A stretch of 64,000 nucleotides of DNA from Chrysomallon squamiferum. Taxonomy: Eukaryota; Mollusca; Gastropoda; Neomphalida; Peltospiridae. The translations under genes were made by a program, and so were the position numbers. The stretch covers positions 14,921,943 through 14,985,942 of the forward strand of contig CM022677.1 in assembly GCA_012295275.1 (NCBI GenBank). The letters run 5' to 3'. The stretch's first letter is position 1. Each line of letters starts with the position of its first letter. The notes beneath the pieces are model-generated. The model did not search any database. It was given only the letters and a program-made list of their open reading frames with translations, and was not told the origin of the DNA. Below are positions 45,572 to 57,700 of this stretch, in pieces.

Positions 45572-46322
45572 TCAATCAGAATTTTCCAGAACAAAATAAA
45601 AATTTCCACTGCCTTCAGAAACGTTGTCGTTGTTGTCGAAATCGTTGTGGACGTTATCAGAGATTTCAGTTCTAGTAGGAATACTGCTAGACGAGGCAGT
45701 ATGTCTACACAGACTGGGGTGTGGCAAATCGGAAGTAACAGCATCAGCCATGTCGTAGAGGTCGCTGTCAGGTTGGTTAAGATGGTCATACAGTTCTGAT
45801 GTTGTTGTTGCTGTTGGAGGTTTCTTCTCCATGGTGTCGTAGTCTTCAGAATCAACGAGGTGGCTGTAGACGTCAGATACAGTTGCAGTTGTCTTTTCTT
45901 TGTTTGTGCTGTCGTAGTCGCTGTCATTGTCGACACCAAGCCGGTTGTAGACATCAGACGTAGTTGTTTTCTTTTTCTTATCACAGGTATCGTAGTCACC
46001 GTTGTCGTCCGCAGGAAGGTTGTTCTCAGCAGTAGATCTGTTATTGGAAACTGCTTTAACATCTGCGATGTCGTTGTCGTTATCGTTTCTGTTTTCATTG
46101 TTGATAGTAACTCCACTTGGGACGTTGTAGTAAACACTGTGGTTTCCTTGATTTTCTGATTCAAATTCATAATCTGCCGACGTCGATGTCGTTGTAACCT
46201 CATAACTCGGATTTGTGTGACCACGTTGTAAATCTTCACTAGAGCTGATTTCATTGTTTCTTTTGTTAAAATTAATTCTTGATTCTGGTAACTTCTGAGT
46301 TTTAAAACAAAATCGATGTGTT
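45572..46322 (-). CDS. Copy E exon: cytoplasmic tyrosine-repeat tail, intact
   Basis: Entry is in phase 2 with RTHRFCFKTQKLPESRINF. Motifs are SADYEFES, VYYNVPS, GDYDTCD, SDVYNRL, SDYDSTN, SDVYSHL, EDYDTME, SELYDHL, SDLYDMAD and FYFVLENSD. One repeat block present in B, C and D (DYDTADIKT to IYNNL) is deleted. About 250 residues, the reference for judging frameshifts in the other tails. Confidence 0.88.
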
Positions 46323-46419
46323 CTGGAAAAGACAAAAGATACTACATGAATGTTCAAACAGAAATACCTCGATGATGTATATACATGCATATCAACATAC
46401 ATAGATTTCAGTCGAATAG

Positions 46420-46424
<5 letters not shown>

Positions 46425-46500
<76 letters not shown>

Positions 46501-46505
46501 CATCA
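46425..46505. repeat. (TAA)n/(TTA)n back-to-back repeat
   Basis: TAA units switch directly to TTA units at about 46465, giving a near-perfect inverted repeat with no loop in the copy E intron between TM and tail exons. Confidence 0.9.
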
Positions 46506-46531
46506 TCATTTTAATGAACAAACAAACTTAC

Positions 46532-46607
46532 CGTTTAGTCCACAGTATAATCACAACTGCGACAAGCACCACTACTACGACAGCAGCAACACCACCACCA
46601 GCTATTG
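46532..46607 (-). CDS. Copy E exon: transmembrane segment
   Basis: 76 nt. It encodes AIAGGGVAAVVVVVLVAV then VIILWTKR. Confidence 0.9.
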
Positions 46608-46645
46608 CTACAAATTACATAAATTAATTGAAATCAAAAGTCATA

Positions 46646-46751
<106 letters not shown>

Positions 46752-46813
46752 TATACAAGTAAACTGAATGTAATAGAAGCACAGGAATGCAGAGGAAAAT
46801 ATATTTGTTATTT

Positions 46814-46953
<140 letters not shown>

Positions 46954-47300
46954 AGCTTTGGCAATTTAATATAGATATTTCCAACACAAAAGAAATTTAG
47001 TGACAAATTCTATTTTAATTTTATTTTTTAAGTAATATCTTCTTAAAACGTAAGAATACAAACTGATAACTAAGCTAGAATCCGACTTACTGCTTTTTAT
47101 AATCATCAGTATCTATACTAGAAAATTAGTTCTCAGATCAAACAAGAAAGATAAAAGCGGTGATGAGGATTATGATAATGATAATGATGATGATTATTGT
47201 TGTTCTATTGTTATTTTCATTCTTCTTCTTCTTCTTCTTCTTCTTATTATTATTATTATTATTATACATGTCTGGATAGTAGAAAAAAAAAATTACTGAC

Positions 47301-47549
47301 CAGGTATGTTTTCTCTGTTACCAACTCCAGACTGTGCGCTACTTTTAAGTGGAGTTGTCTCCCTTGTCTTATACTGTGTCGTTGGTGCTGCACTGTTGTT
47401 ATGTGTAGTAGACTCTGGTAACTGTTCTGTCGGTGCTGAGGTCGTCGGTTTTTTCGTGTTTGGATAGAATGTTGTTGTTTCTACAGTAGATAGGGATTCC
47501 CTGGTAGTTGTCGATGATGTTGTGGTTGTAGTCGTTGTTACATTTTTAT
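47301..47549 (-). CDS. Copy E exon: Thr/Ser/Pro stalk
   Basis: 249 nt, phase 1-1. It encodes KNVTTTTTTTSSTTTRESLS, then KPTTSAPTEQLPESTTHN and SAAPTTQYKTRETTPLK. It is likely O-glycosylated. Confidence 0.83.
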
Positions 47550-47824
47550 CTACGAAATCAAACAAGAAGCTAACATAATATGAGATGTAAAAAAGCCTAA
47601 TTAATAAATACAAGAAATATATAAAATATTAATCAAAAATAATTAATAAACAACATTAGTCATTTACGTTAGTTTTGGAGGAAATGAATAAATGATAAAT
47701 GAATAAATATGTATATACTAATTATTATTGTTTCTCTTTTTGTTTGTTTTTGAATTAAAATAAAGTTTTTTTTTTTTTATAAAATGAATAAAGAAGAACA
47801 AAAAGAATAAAAAGGTGTACTTAC

Positions 47825-47977
47825 ATTTTTGACAAACTGATTTCCTTTCTAAATTCGAGTTTATATTTCTTATTCGTATTTTGTAATAAAAGTGCCAAGG
47901 TCGCCATTTCTTGATCTTTCTCCATGCCATACTTTTCTGATTCTTTGTATAATAATATTTTGTATTTATAACTGAAC
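47825..47977 (-). CDS. Copy E exon: second half of CTLD
   Basis: 153 nt, phase 1-1. It encodes KSMAWRKIKKWRPWHFYYK, strongly basic, and ends RKSVCQK. Confidence 0.78.
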
Positions 47978-48059
47978 CTATATAAAAAGAAGAAAGAAAA
48001 AAGAGAAAAAGAAATTTCAATGAGATACCAAATTTTATCATAAGCTGGTATAAAAAATA

Positions 48060-48460
48060 CTATTATTTGTTGTTCTTATCACTGTTGCTGCTGCTGTTAC
48101 TGCTACTACCACTACTACTACCACTACTTATTCGTTGTATTACTGTAATTTTTGTTTATTAATGAGCCACTAGAAAAAAACTGCACATTTGTATCTCCAA
48201 AACGTATAAAAAGATACTACAAATATTACTACTGCTACTGTTGTTACAACTCCTACTACTGCAACTACTCTTCTATCTCCAGCACTATCACCAATACGTC
48301 TACTACTGCAACTGTTACTACCGCAACTACTACTGCTGATACTGCTATTATTACTAATATAACTACAAATATTGCTATTACTACTGCTACTACTAGTAAT
48401 ACTAATATTGTTACTACAGCTACTACTACTACCGACAGATACTACTAGTACTACTACTAC
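48060..48460. repeat. CTA/GTA-type triplet-rich intron
   Basis: Degenerate TAC/ACT triplets in the copy E intron between the two CTLD halves. Open frames of poly-Thr or poly-Ser here are artefacts. Confidence 0.85.
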
Positions 48461-48788
48461 CATTATACCACTTGAAAGTGAGTGAAAGAATAAATATAAC
48501 ATTTTCTGAACTTGTTTTACTTCAGTTTTTGCTGTCAGCTTTAATTTAAACTTTTGCAGTTGGAGTATAAAAATGTTAAAAATTATCTGTACAGCGATCT
48601 CTTACTGTTCGTAAAGGGACAAAGTTGGCAGCATTATAATTTATTATATATCACGCATACTAAATAACATACCAACTTATATGTATAAATATTAGTTATG
48701 GCTTGTTAATTAACAACAACAACAACAAATACAAAGAAACCAAAAACAAATGTAGTCATATCGTCAAAAGTACACTTTAACTCATTAC

Positions 48789-49043
48789 CAGTAATCCATC
48801 GCCATTGAACCTGCCTCCGAAGTCCAACCCAGAAATCATCTCCACTGTCTTGATAATAATCTCCATAGTAATAATGGTAGTCACGTGATAAAAGTGTTGT
48901 CAATGACAACAGCGTCTCATTGGTTAGTTTGGATAGATTGCATTTAGTGTTTGAACTGACCCAGTCTGTTTGTTCATTTGAATCTGATGTAATACATATA
49001 TTGGATTCGCAGTTATATGTCGATGATTGACTTAAGTCATTTC
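48789..49043 (-). CDS. Copy E exon: first half of CTLD
   Basis: 255 nt, phase 1-1. It encodes YNCESNICITSDSNEQTDW, KCNLSKLTNETLLSL, DDFWVGLRRQV and WRWIT. Confidence 0.82.
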
Positions 49044-49379
49044 CTGAAATCAAATAAAAATAAACAAATAAACAACAACACAATCAAAACAGAAAGAACA
49101 TATGTAGCAGCAGCAACAACAAGAACAACCTAGAGTAATAACAATAATAATAATAAAAATAATAACAATAACAATAGCTAGAAGAAGAAAAACAACACAC
49201 TCACTTCCAAACATAATGATGATGACAAAGACGACGACGACGACAACAACAATAACAGAAGATAAACAAAAACAAGAGCCAGGAGAATAATGGGAATGAG
49301 AATGATAAATTTAATAAAAAATTTATTTATTTTCTTGTTTCCTTATTACTAGAGAATAATTTATATTTAAATAGTTTAC

Positions 49380-49520
49380 CTGAACAAACACTGTATGGTG
49401 TCTGTTTTTCACAGTTTTGAAATCCAAGTTTTAGCACTTCGTCGTTGTCGTCGTATCTGATGTAGCCACAGTTGGAGTCGCCGTTGACTTTGAGAATAAT
49501 CTTCACTGAAGCCGGAAGAT
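49380..49520 (-). CDS. Copy E exon: CGY Cys module
   Basis: 141 nt, phase 1-1. It encodes DLPASVKIILKVNGDSNCGY then IRYDDNDEVLKLGFQNCEK and YSVCS. The added terminal Cys matches copy A rather than B and D. Confidence 0.8.
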
Positions 49521-49762
49521 CTTTATGACAAAAATGTGCAGAAATTAACAACTTTTATGTACATTTTAAGTGTTTATTTGTTTGTTTGTTTACTTATTCA
49601 TTTGTGCACTTGTCAGTAACATTACTAAAAATATATACATCAACATTAGAATATTTATAAACTGAGTATTTAAGGTGAAGGAAACATTTTATATTTAAAC
49701 ACAATTTATTAAAATGAAGTTAACTATATTTTAAAAGATTATTTTTGTTGTTGTTGTTGTTA

Positions 49763-49798
<36 letters not shown>

Positions 49799-49832
49799 AT
49801 ACGAAATTTAAAAATTTTGTTTCGACTCTTAC

Positions 49833-49956
49833 CAATCTTGTACACAGAAATAAAGTTTTCTCCACCACAGAATTCTGTGTAGGTTCCTGCACATCTGACA
49901 CAATCTTCTCTCTTACTTAGTCCACTGTCAGCAATTTTACAAAAACAACGTCTACC
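49833..49956 (-). CDS. Copy E exon: second half of WSC domain
   Basis: 124 nt, phase 0 to 1. It encodes GRRCFCKIADSGL, then DCVRCAGTYTEFCGG and FISVYKI. Confidence 0.87.
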
Positions 49957-50039
49957 CTGAAAACAAAACAACTTTCTAATTATTTGTTGTTGTTTTTGCT
50001 GTTGTCATTATTACTATTATTATTATTATTGTTGTTGTT

Positions 50040-50165
50040 GTAGCTGTTGTTGTTGTCATCGTCGACGTTGCTCTTGTTCTTGTTGTTGTTGTTGTTGTTG
50101 TTATTATTATTATTAATAGTAGTACTAGTTGTTGTTGTTGTTATTGTTGTTGTGTTATTATCGTT
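50040..50165. repeat. (TTG)n/(TTA)n microsatellite
   Basis: In the intron that splits the WSC domain of copy E. Confidence 0.9.
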
Positions 50166-50334
50166 TTTGCTGTTCGGTTAAAAAAAGTAGAAAATGAGAA
50201 AGAATTAAAAAATAATGATAAAAATAATATAATATAAATAAATGAATAAACAAAAATAAATAAAACTAAACAAATTAATAAAACAAAACAAAACAAAATA
50301 AATGACAGACAAACAAACAAACAGACAAACTTAC

Positions 50335-50471
50335 TTGTAGACCCACAGTATCAGAAGAAGCTCTACACTTGATGAAACAAGAGAATGCGCTGTTATCTTG
50401 TAACGTGTAATCACTTGTAAGTTCAGTTGTATCTGTTTCTCCTTTGTGTTGAAATAACGGTTCATTTGTCT
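50335..50471 (-). CDS. Copy E exon: first half of WSC domain
   Basis: 137 nt, phase 1 to 0. It encodes ETNEPLFQHKGETDTT, then AFSCFIKCRASSDTVGLQ. Confidence 0.83.
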
Positions 50472-50558
50472 CTGAGAAAGTGACAACAATTTAAAACTGT
50501 ATTTTGTTACTGAACTGAGATTTATAAACACAAAATGAAACCAGTAAATTATACCTAC

Positions 50559-50783
50559 CAGTCCACATCCAAGGTGTATACGTCTCAAAAGCTCCTACCC
50601 AATAGTCTTTGTTCTTTTTCATTAGAGAAAAAAGTTTGTTTTAGTCTAAACCAGAATGATGAACAACGAGTCTGCCTCCTGCCTCCTCACAGCCAGAATA
50701 CGCTGCCTCCCACCAAGTTTGTTTTTTATCCAGTGTAAAATATTCTTCTAACATTTCTTCTTGTTTTCTGTCAGACCACGGAC
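50559..50783 (-). CDS. Copy E exon: half C-type lectin-like domain with in-frame TAA
   Basis: 225 nt with good splice sites. Segments are QTWWEAAYSGCEEAGGRL, HHSGLD, TAA, NKL, DYWVGAFE and PWMWT. Only one base of the stop codon separates it from a sense codon in sister copies. Confidence 0.78.
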
Positions 50784-51119
50784 CTGTGTTAATTTATTAA
50801 TATTTATCTTAATTATTATGTTGCTTTATGTTGCAAAAAATTATAAATATTACATTTTTATGTTATTGTGTATTTTAGTCAAGTTATGTCTTATTGTATT
50901 ATGTGATACTGCTACTATTATTTTTGTTATGTTACGTTATGTTATTTTATATATAATGTTGTGTAGGTATTATGTTATGTCATAGTAAGTAGTTTATAGT
51001 AAGTAGTTTATTTTTAAAAGATATTGTGTTAAAACATGCTAGTTTAGGCTATTATTCAATGTTTACCTGTTATATTAAAACATGTTATCTTATGTCGAAA
51101 CTCTCAGTTCAACTGTTTT

Positions 51120-52031
51120 ATCTTTTGTTGTTACGCTATGTACTTCTTTTTACATAAATACATTAATACATGCATGCACACATACCAAAATAGATACTTA
51201 TGTAATGCATGCATACACAAATACATACATACATACGTACACACATACATCTAGACACAACAGCTACAAACACAGTTGATTTTCACATACAGACGTATTC
51301 ACAGCTTATTTTCACAGATTAAAGGAGAATAGACATTTTTAGATTAAACACCAGTGTACTTCAGTTCTTTGCAAAACTGATAAATACGAGAAGTTTTGTA
51401 CATTAACAAATAACAACCTTTGAACTGTCACATTTGTTTAAAACAATTAAGTTTGTAAATTTCAAGCATTGGTGTATATTATAAAAATATCATTTTGTCA
51501 ACTAAAATACAATGTTAGAAGATCTGTGCAATATAAATAATGGGAACCAGTTGTTTTCTTACAGAATGATTTTGAAACATAAACATCACTTCCAATCCAT
51601 GTAGACTAGTGTTATATGGAATACGAAACTTGTCATTAGTATTAAAACTGATGTTATAAAATATTAATTTTAGATATTTGTTTTGTTTTTATGTTGACTT
51701 TTTCTATTTATTTAGTTGCATCCTATGATATTATCAGTAAATCTCCTTGATTTCAAACATAAAACATGTTTGTATTCAGTTTATAGGTTAGTGTACATGA
51801 GGTCACATTTTGTATGTTAGTTTAATTTCCTCGAATTCCGCGTGTTCTACCGATCTTAAGAATGAGCAGCGCAGTCTTAAGATAGCGCAGATCAGCAAAT
51901 TGCGTAGAAAACACACCCAGACAATTACATAATGACGTTGTCACCCACGTCCTCGTTACCTCTCCATCTCTTATTGTCTTGTCCTTTCTTTTTTTCTTAA
52001 ATATCATTAATACATCGTTATTGTCGTTAAT

Positions 52032-52075
<44 letters not shown>

Positions 52076-52461
52076 TATTATTATTTTATTTTATTATTCT
52101 TTTTCTTTTGAATTTACAATTACCTTTATATGATCTGTGAGAAATATGTGACTGATAATACTGGTTTGAGATGATAGTCACTCTGTTAGTTAAAGTTTTC
52201 TGTTTGTTTGTTGTAATCAAATAACTGAAACTTCAGACTTTTTTACGCGTCAAAAGCGATGATTCCCATATGGTGAACATCAAGTACAATTGACAAAAAC
52301 AGTTGAAATGAAATCAATATATTACATTATACTAAGATTCGCAGTTGTGTTTCTCTCGTTTAGAGAGCTCGTCACTCTCCAAGTCTGACTTCGTTGAATG
52401 CAGGTTGTTAGTACAGCTTGAAATGTTTGTACCTGAATTTATTTTCTGAAAAGAATAACTA

Positions 52462-52494
<33 letters not shown>

Positions 52495-52930
52495 ACACAC
52501 AAACAAACAAACAAACAAACAAAGCTGTAGTAAATCTCGGCTCTTGAACACCAACTTCTAAAATGTCAAACATTTCCACCCCCGCACCAGTTTCGCTTCA
52601 TTTCACAAGTTCTTTTTGTACGTTTGTCTTTTGACAAGTAAATTAACTTTGAATTAATTAATTCCTGTGTCGCAGTAGAAATAAAATTCAATAGCTGAGA
52701 GCATACGAAACAATTTTGTTTTGTTTTCTAGAAAAAGCTGGACCAAAAATGAGGATTATAATCAGCTACAGTGTAATAACAGTACATACACAAGTAGTAG
52801 AGGTTACACACAAGTTACAAACTTTGTAACATGAATCTAAATGGGGCAGAAGGTGAAGTGGAAAATTCAAATCAGAAAAGCAAAGATCACAGAATAAACA
52901 ATCGCAACTGAGGCTGTTTTTAGATCAGTG
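51120..52930. other. Truncated intron 1 joined to upstream flank; exon 1 lost
   Basis: 50790-51145 matches intron 1 of B and D. At about 51,145-51,260 it changes into a TACA tract and then into the shared upstream block (ACCAGTGTACTTCAGTTC at about 51,350). The piece with exon 1 and the promoter is missing. The remainder to 52.93 kb is duplicated flank, with an (ATC)n tract at 52030-52080. No gene. Confidence 0.7.
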
Positions 52931-52938
52931 TAAACTAT

Positions 52939-53829
52939 TCAGTGTAAAATATTCTTCTAATATTTCTTCTTGTTTTCTGTCAGACCACGGACCTGTGTTC
53001 ATTTATTAATATTTATCTTAATTATTTATGCTGATGAAATATTATGTTACGATATTATATATACATTTATACAAATGTATTTTGTTTATAATATATACAT
53101 TTACACATAATTAAACTGTTATGTTGTATAAATTTATAGATAATTACTTTGTTATGTGATGACATGTTTAGTCAAGTTGTACAATATGTAATATGTAATA
53201 TTGCTTCGTTATTATTATTGTTATGTTACGTTATGTTATGTTACTGTATATATAATATTGCTATTATTTATTCTTAGCTACGTCAAAATATGTGAGCTGA
53301 TTTTCCATTTATAGTAAATAGTTTATTTTTAAAATATGTCATAACGTGCTACTTTATGCTGTTATGTTAAATCCTATTGCGTATTGTTGTTACGCTATAC
53401 CGTTATTTAATTATAATCACTATCATTATTGTTGTTTGTTGTTGTCGTTATTATTGTTGTTGTTGATGTTGTTATTGTTATTATTGTTCCTGCCGTTCAT
53501 CTTGTTATTGTCATTGTTGTTTTTGTTGTTATTATTATTATTAACAATGATACGAGCATTTCATGTTAAACATCGATTAAATATTCACCAGGCTGTATTT
53601 TGAAAAATGTCTGCTTTTAACATAATCATCATATACAAGAAACCTCAATAAATAAAACTTAAATAAAATTAAAATTTTTAGATTATCTCCTCCAGCCTTA
53701 TAAATACTTCAGATGACTTGAAGTACAACGAATAAATTAATTTTAAATAAATAAAAACTTACCTAGTCTTTCTGCACCTGTAACCTGATTGTAGATCGTT
53801 AACATAATCACTGCTGTTACTAAATTCAT
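52939..53829 (-). pseudogene. Fragment F: promoter, signal exon and stub of exon 2
   Basis: Exon 1 (53829-53763) is intact and encodes MNLVTAVIMLTIYNQVTGAE then RL. Intron 1 is close to that of copy B. Exon 2 begins normally at 52992 (WSDRKQEE, one ATG now ATA) but homology ends at about 52,939, after ~54 nt. The rest of the gene is gone. This intact start could in principle splice across ~3 kb to exon 2 of copy E; phases match. Confidence 0.78.
53763..53829 (-). CDS. Fragment F exon 1: signal peptide
   Basis: 67 nt from ATG at 53829 to CTAG|GTAAGT, phase 1. Identical in design to exon 1 of B and D. Confidence 0.8.
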
Positions 53830-53880
53830 TATTTATTTTTGTTTTCTTGTGTTTACTTTAACATACGAAAATTCTTACGC

Positions 53881-53911
53881 AAGACAATATAAAAGCGAGT
53901 TTTGCTAAAAC
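53881..53911 (-). promoter_or_regulatory. Conserved core-promoter block of fragment F
   Basis: The minus strand reads GGTTTTAGCAAAACTCG then CTTTTATATTGTCTT, same as B and D. Confidence 0.5.
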
Positions 53912-54119
53912 CAACAAGGAAGTAGATATTAATAGAAAGAGGAAAACAGGTCACGAATCTCTCTACTTAGATTACTGAATGCATTGTTTGTATATTTATG
54001 TTCGTATAATTATAAGTGATGCGTCCGTTGTATGGGTTTATTTCAACGATAAGTTACTTTATTAACAATATTTGTGTGTTTTGACATGACACCATCTTTT
54101 TTGTACATACACAGATTCA

Positions 54120-54380
54120 TACATGAATACGTACATACATACATACATACATACACACATAAAGACAGACATACATACACACGTACACATGATGCATATA
54201 TATATATACAAATATGTATATACTTTTCTTCACACATACGTACAGACAAATAAATATACATGCATATATAATGCAAACATACATAAATACATACATGGAT
54301 CTATCCATACAAATACGTGCATGCAAATAAATACATACATCCTTGAAAACATACATCTAGACACACCCACATACAAACAC
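54120..54380. repeat. (TACA)n microsatellite upstream of F
   Basis: Equivalent of the tract upstream of copy B. Confidence 0.9.
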
Positions 54381-54419
54381 ACAAAATATAAATACATTCA
54401 TTTTCACACACACATTTCA

Positions 54420-55560
54420 AGCTAATTTTCAGGATGACCACGTAAGATTACAGAGAGTACAGACAATATTAGATTAAAAACCAGTGTCTACTTCAGTTCT
54501 TTGCAAAGCTCATAAATACGAGAAATTTTGAATATTTGTGGATTTGAAGATATAGCAAGTGTTTTATTTCTATAAAAAAAGTAAAAAATAATAATAATAG
54601 AAAAACTGACCTGTCACACTTGTTTAAAAACAAATATAGTAATAAATCTGTAAATTTGGTAGCTCATAAAAAATATCATTTTATCAACTAAAATGCGATG
54701 TTTGGAGATATAACCAACATAAACAATGGAAAGCAATTGTTTTGTTATAGAATGATTTTGAAACATAAAAATCTGGGTGGAGTATTACCTGGGACAGAGA
54801 TTACACAAGTAGTATATCTCAGTTTTATAACACTCAGTCATACACAGAATGTTAATACTAATTAAACAAACAGCTATAATTAATTTAGATCATCTTCACA
54901 GTTGGCTAAGTTCTACCTGTAATGTAGTTAATGTATTTTTAGAATTCTTTGTCGTGCAGATAAATAAAAATAATATTTGTCTGCAGATAAATTCTTTAAA
55001 TTGATTCAGTTTCAAATTCTGTTTGCCTGTTCTGTGATTTTCATTTGAAGATTGTTTATAACAAAATGAAGTCGCTTGTGTTGTTTATGTTTAGTGATGA
55101 CAGTCACTGTCCAAACAACAGAATTACTTGTTTCATTTTGTTAAGGTAGAAACTTTGAAGTTGACGAATGTCAGGTCTCCCAGGTAGTAATGAGATAACA
55201 ACGTGTATTGTCACATTTTTGTTCTCACCACGTTTTAGTACTACTCGCTATAAACAAGAAAAGAAAAAAAAAAGTCTAAAGTGAAGCCGATTGAACTGGA
55301 CTATAGAAACCACGAGTAAACATGTTCAGCGCGATTTGTCCATCTGCGCAATCTTAACACTGCGCAATATTAGATCAAGTGATGCAAGGCATCTCCTGCG
55401 CATTTTTCCGATTCTGCGCTATTTTGTGATGCGTACTTGGCACGTACAATTAATGTACTAGATCGAACTATGGGACCAGCTGTAAACATCAGTTCAAAAG
55501 CGTGTAGACTGATAAAAATAATAATATAATAATATTTATATATATATATATATATATATG
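54420..55560. repeat. Duplicated upstream block (F unit)
   Basis: 54420-55210 matches 41380-42150 and 24829-25200. 55290-55510 matches 25320-25550. No coding frame is shared between the copies. Confidence 0.75.
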
Positions 55561-55574
55561 TTTTAAATTCGCCT

Positions 55575-55885
55575 TCTCAATTTACACTGGAACGTCGGTT
55601 TCGAACATAATTCGTTCCAGAAGTCGGTTGTTAAACGGAATTGTACGTAAACCGAAGAGATGTCAGACACACGAATGTCACTTTCATGTTTTGCAGTTAT
55701 TTATTTCTTAACCTGTACTTGACACGTTTGTACTTTCCACCAGCATTGTCTCTTTCACTTTTTGTTTACTTGGGCGCCGCATTGGATAGGGTATAATAAA
55801 AGATATAAAATAAGCAGCAACACTCTAAAAAATGTGAGCACGCAATCTGAATGCAAAAGCCATTGAGCTGCACCTGCGTATCTGT
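55575..55885. mobile_element. Internally deleted sister copy of the 25.6 kb element
   Basis: The left end reads CACTGGAACGTCGGTTTCGA. The body matches 25635-25930 and then jumps to sequence equal to 26568 onward. The junction lies within a shared GTATC. Confidence 0.55.
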
Positions 55886-56482
55886 GAAACTGTTTGTATT
55901 TAATTTGTAGGCTATATTTTTTTGTATTAGTTTAATTACGTCAAATTCACGAGGGTCTGTGTCAGAAATAAAAGTAAAATTTACCAGTTCAATCTGTCCC
56001 TGTATATTTTATTTAATAATTATATGCTGCCACTAGTGAAGCGGTTATGGCCCGCGAAGTCGACAACTTGTATAAATCATCTCAAAATTGTGTCAACTTA
56101 GCGGGACAAGCTGAAATGTACCAGTGAGGATCTGTCGACGTCCCGTTACTCATTAATTGTGTTTTACTGGGTGACGCTGTGCGCAGTCAAAACGTAACAA
56201 CGAGGTGATACTTACTATACGGCAGCTACTACTACTACCACTACAACTATAACTACAATTCAGCTCAGTTTATTTATTTGGCAAAATCAGGATGTCTATA
56301 AACACAAAACAGACAAGAATACAGTTATAAAACAGAAACAGTTGTGTAATAGGTTACAGTATACAGATACAGGAAAACAAAGCAAACTAAAAAAATTAAA
56401 CGTTAGGATAATAAAAATATAAGCATATATGTGTGATCACGTTGTAATTATTATTATTATCATCATCAAGAAATAAACTTAC

Positions 56483-56558
56483 CGTTAAGTCCACAGTAAA
56501 ATCACAACTACGACAACCAATACTACTACGACAGCACCTACACCACCACCAGCAAGTG
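56483..56558 (-). pseudogene. Fragment G: lone transmembrane exon
   Basis: 76 nt with intact AG and GT sites. It encodes ALAGGGVGAVVVVLVVVV then ILLWT, followed by TAA where all others have AAA (Lys), then CG. It is most like copy E and, as in E, sits next to a (TC)n tract (56593-56668). No tail exon was found downstream. Confidence 0.75.
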
Positions 56559-56591
56559 CTACAAAATTATAGAAATTATTTGAAATAAAAA

Positions 56592-56592
<1 letters not shown>

Positions 56593-56668
<76 letters not shown>
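56593..56668. repeat. (TC)n microsatellite
   Basis: 38 TC units beside fragment G. Confidence 0.97.
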
Positions 56669-56671
<3 letters not shown>

Positions 56672-56955
56672 GAAACAATGAGAACACTTTTTATAAATAG
56701 ATGTTTGTAAACAAACGTAATTATCTCCCTTGTCCTGAATACGTCTTGGTAGCAAACTATAAAAGTATATTATTGTTTAAGAAACTAAATCATAACCATT
56801 TGGTTAAATAAAATAAATAAATAAAATAATAAAAATAAATAAATAAGATGTACATTGTGCAAAAAAGATTGTGAAAACCAAAAGTTCATTTCAACGTAGC
56901 GATTGTTTGGTAATAATAATAATAAGAAGAAGAAGAAGAAGAAGAATAAGAATAA

Positions 56956-56994
<39 letters not shown>

Positions 56995-57235
56995 AAACGA
57001 ATGGATTTGAATATATAAATATCGCTAAATCGGTTTATAGTTAGAACTTTAATAAAATCTAAATATTTACTTTAATTTCAAATTATAATCACTTGAACTA
57101 AACATCATTTTAATAAAATGAAAATACAAAATTTTGCAAAGTAATCTGAGAATTATCTATAGCAAAACAAAATCATAAATAATATTTTAAAATAATTATA
57201 ATTTTTACTCTCTTAAAAGAAACAAATTTTACGCC
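56669..57235. other. AT-rich spacer
   Basis: AAG and TAAA short tracts at 56925-57000. No gene seen. Confidence 0.6.
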
Positions 57236-57700
57236 ACGTAAACCAATGACGTAACATTCGGTAATTTCCGTATTTCTGGCGGGTATAAATATGACGTCAA
57301 CAATTGAACTCAGTGTGACTCGATCGCTTGCTTGGAGAAAGACATCGTTCTGAAGGTGAATGTGATTGTTAATTCTGTTTTTAATTTTTAGACTAATATT
57401 TCTGTGTTTAGCAGTTCTTGGATTACCAAGTCAGTGTATTTACTAATTCTTGGATTATTAAGTATTGGATTATTTACTCTGTTGTTACTAATTCTGCTGG
57501 ATATTGTCCGTGAGTACAAAAAGCTAATTCTGTTTTGTTTTGTGTTGTGTTTCAGAGACTCGATCTAAATGCTGATTCAGCATACTAGAAATAAACTGTG
57601 GTTCTTGATCGGAAATCAATTTTCAAAATTGGTATTTTTATAATATCAAATTTGGCATACTCCGATCTATGTTACTTTGGCGAACCGTCTAAATTTGCGT
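57236..57700 (+). promoter_or_regulatory. Compact promoter with short spliced unit, possibly an LTR
   Basis: CCAAT (57243) and TGACGTAA are followed by TATAAAT at 57284-57290, a perfect CRE TGACGTCA at 57292-57299 and an initiator-like TCAGTG at 57310-57315, 28 bp after the TATA. A donor GAAG|GTGAAT follows at 57355, an acceptor TTTCAG at 57551-57555, and AATAAA at 57590-57595. Just after comes TTTGGCGAACCGTC (about 57677), which looks like sequence next to the primer-binding site of some LTR retrotransposons. No gag/pol follows: the next DNA is a minisatellite. It could be a solo LTR or the promoter of a short non-coding RNA. Confidence 0.4.

Noticed and set aside
48152-48502. Thr-rich and Ser-rich frames on opposite strands as a mucin-like exon
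   Set aside because: Triplet microsatellite in the copy E intron; open on both strands and not flanked by usable splice sites in the right phase.
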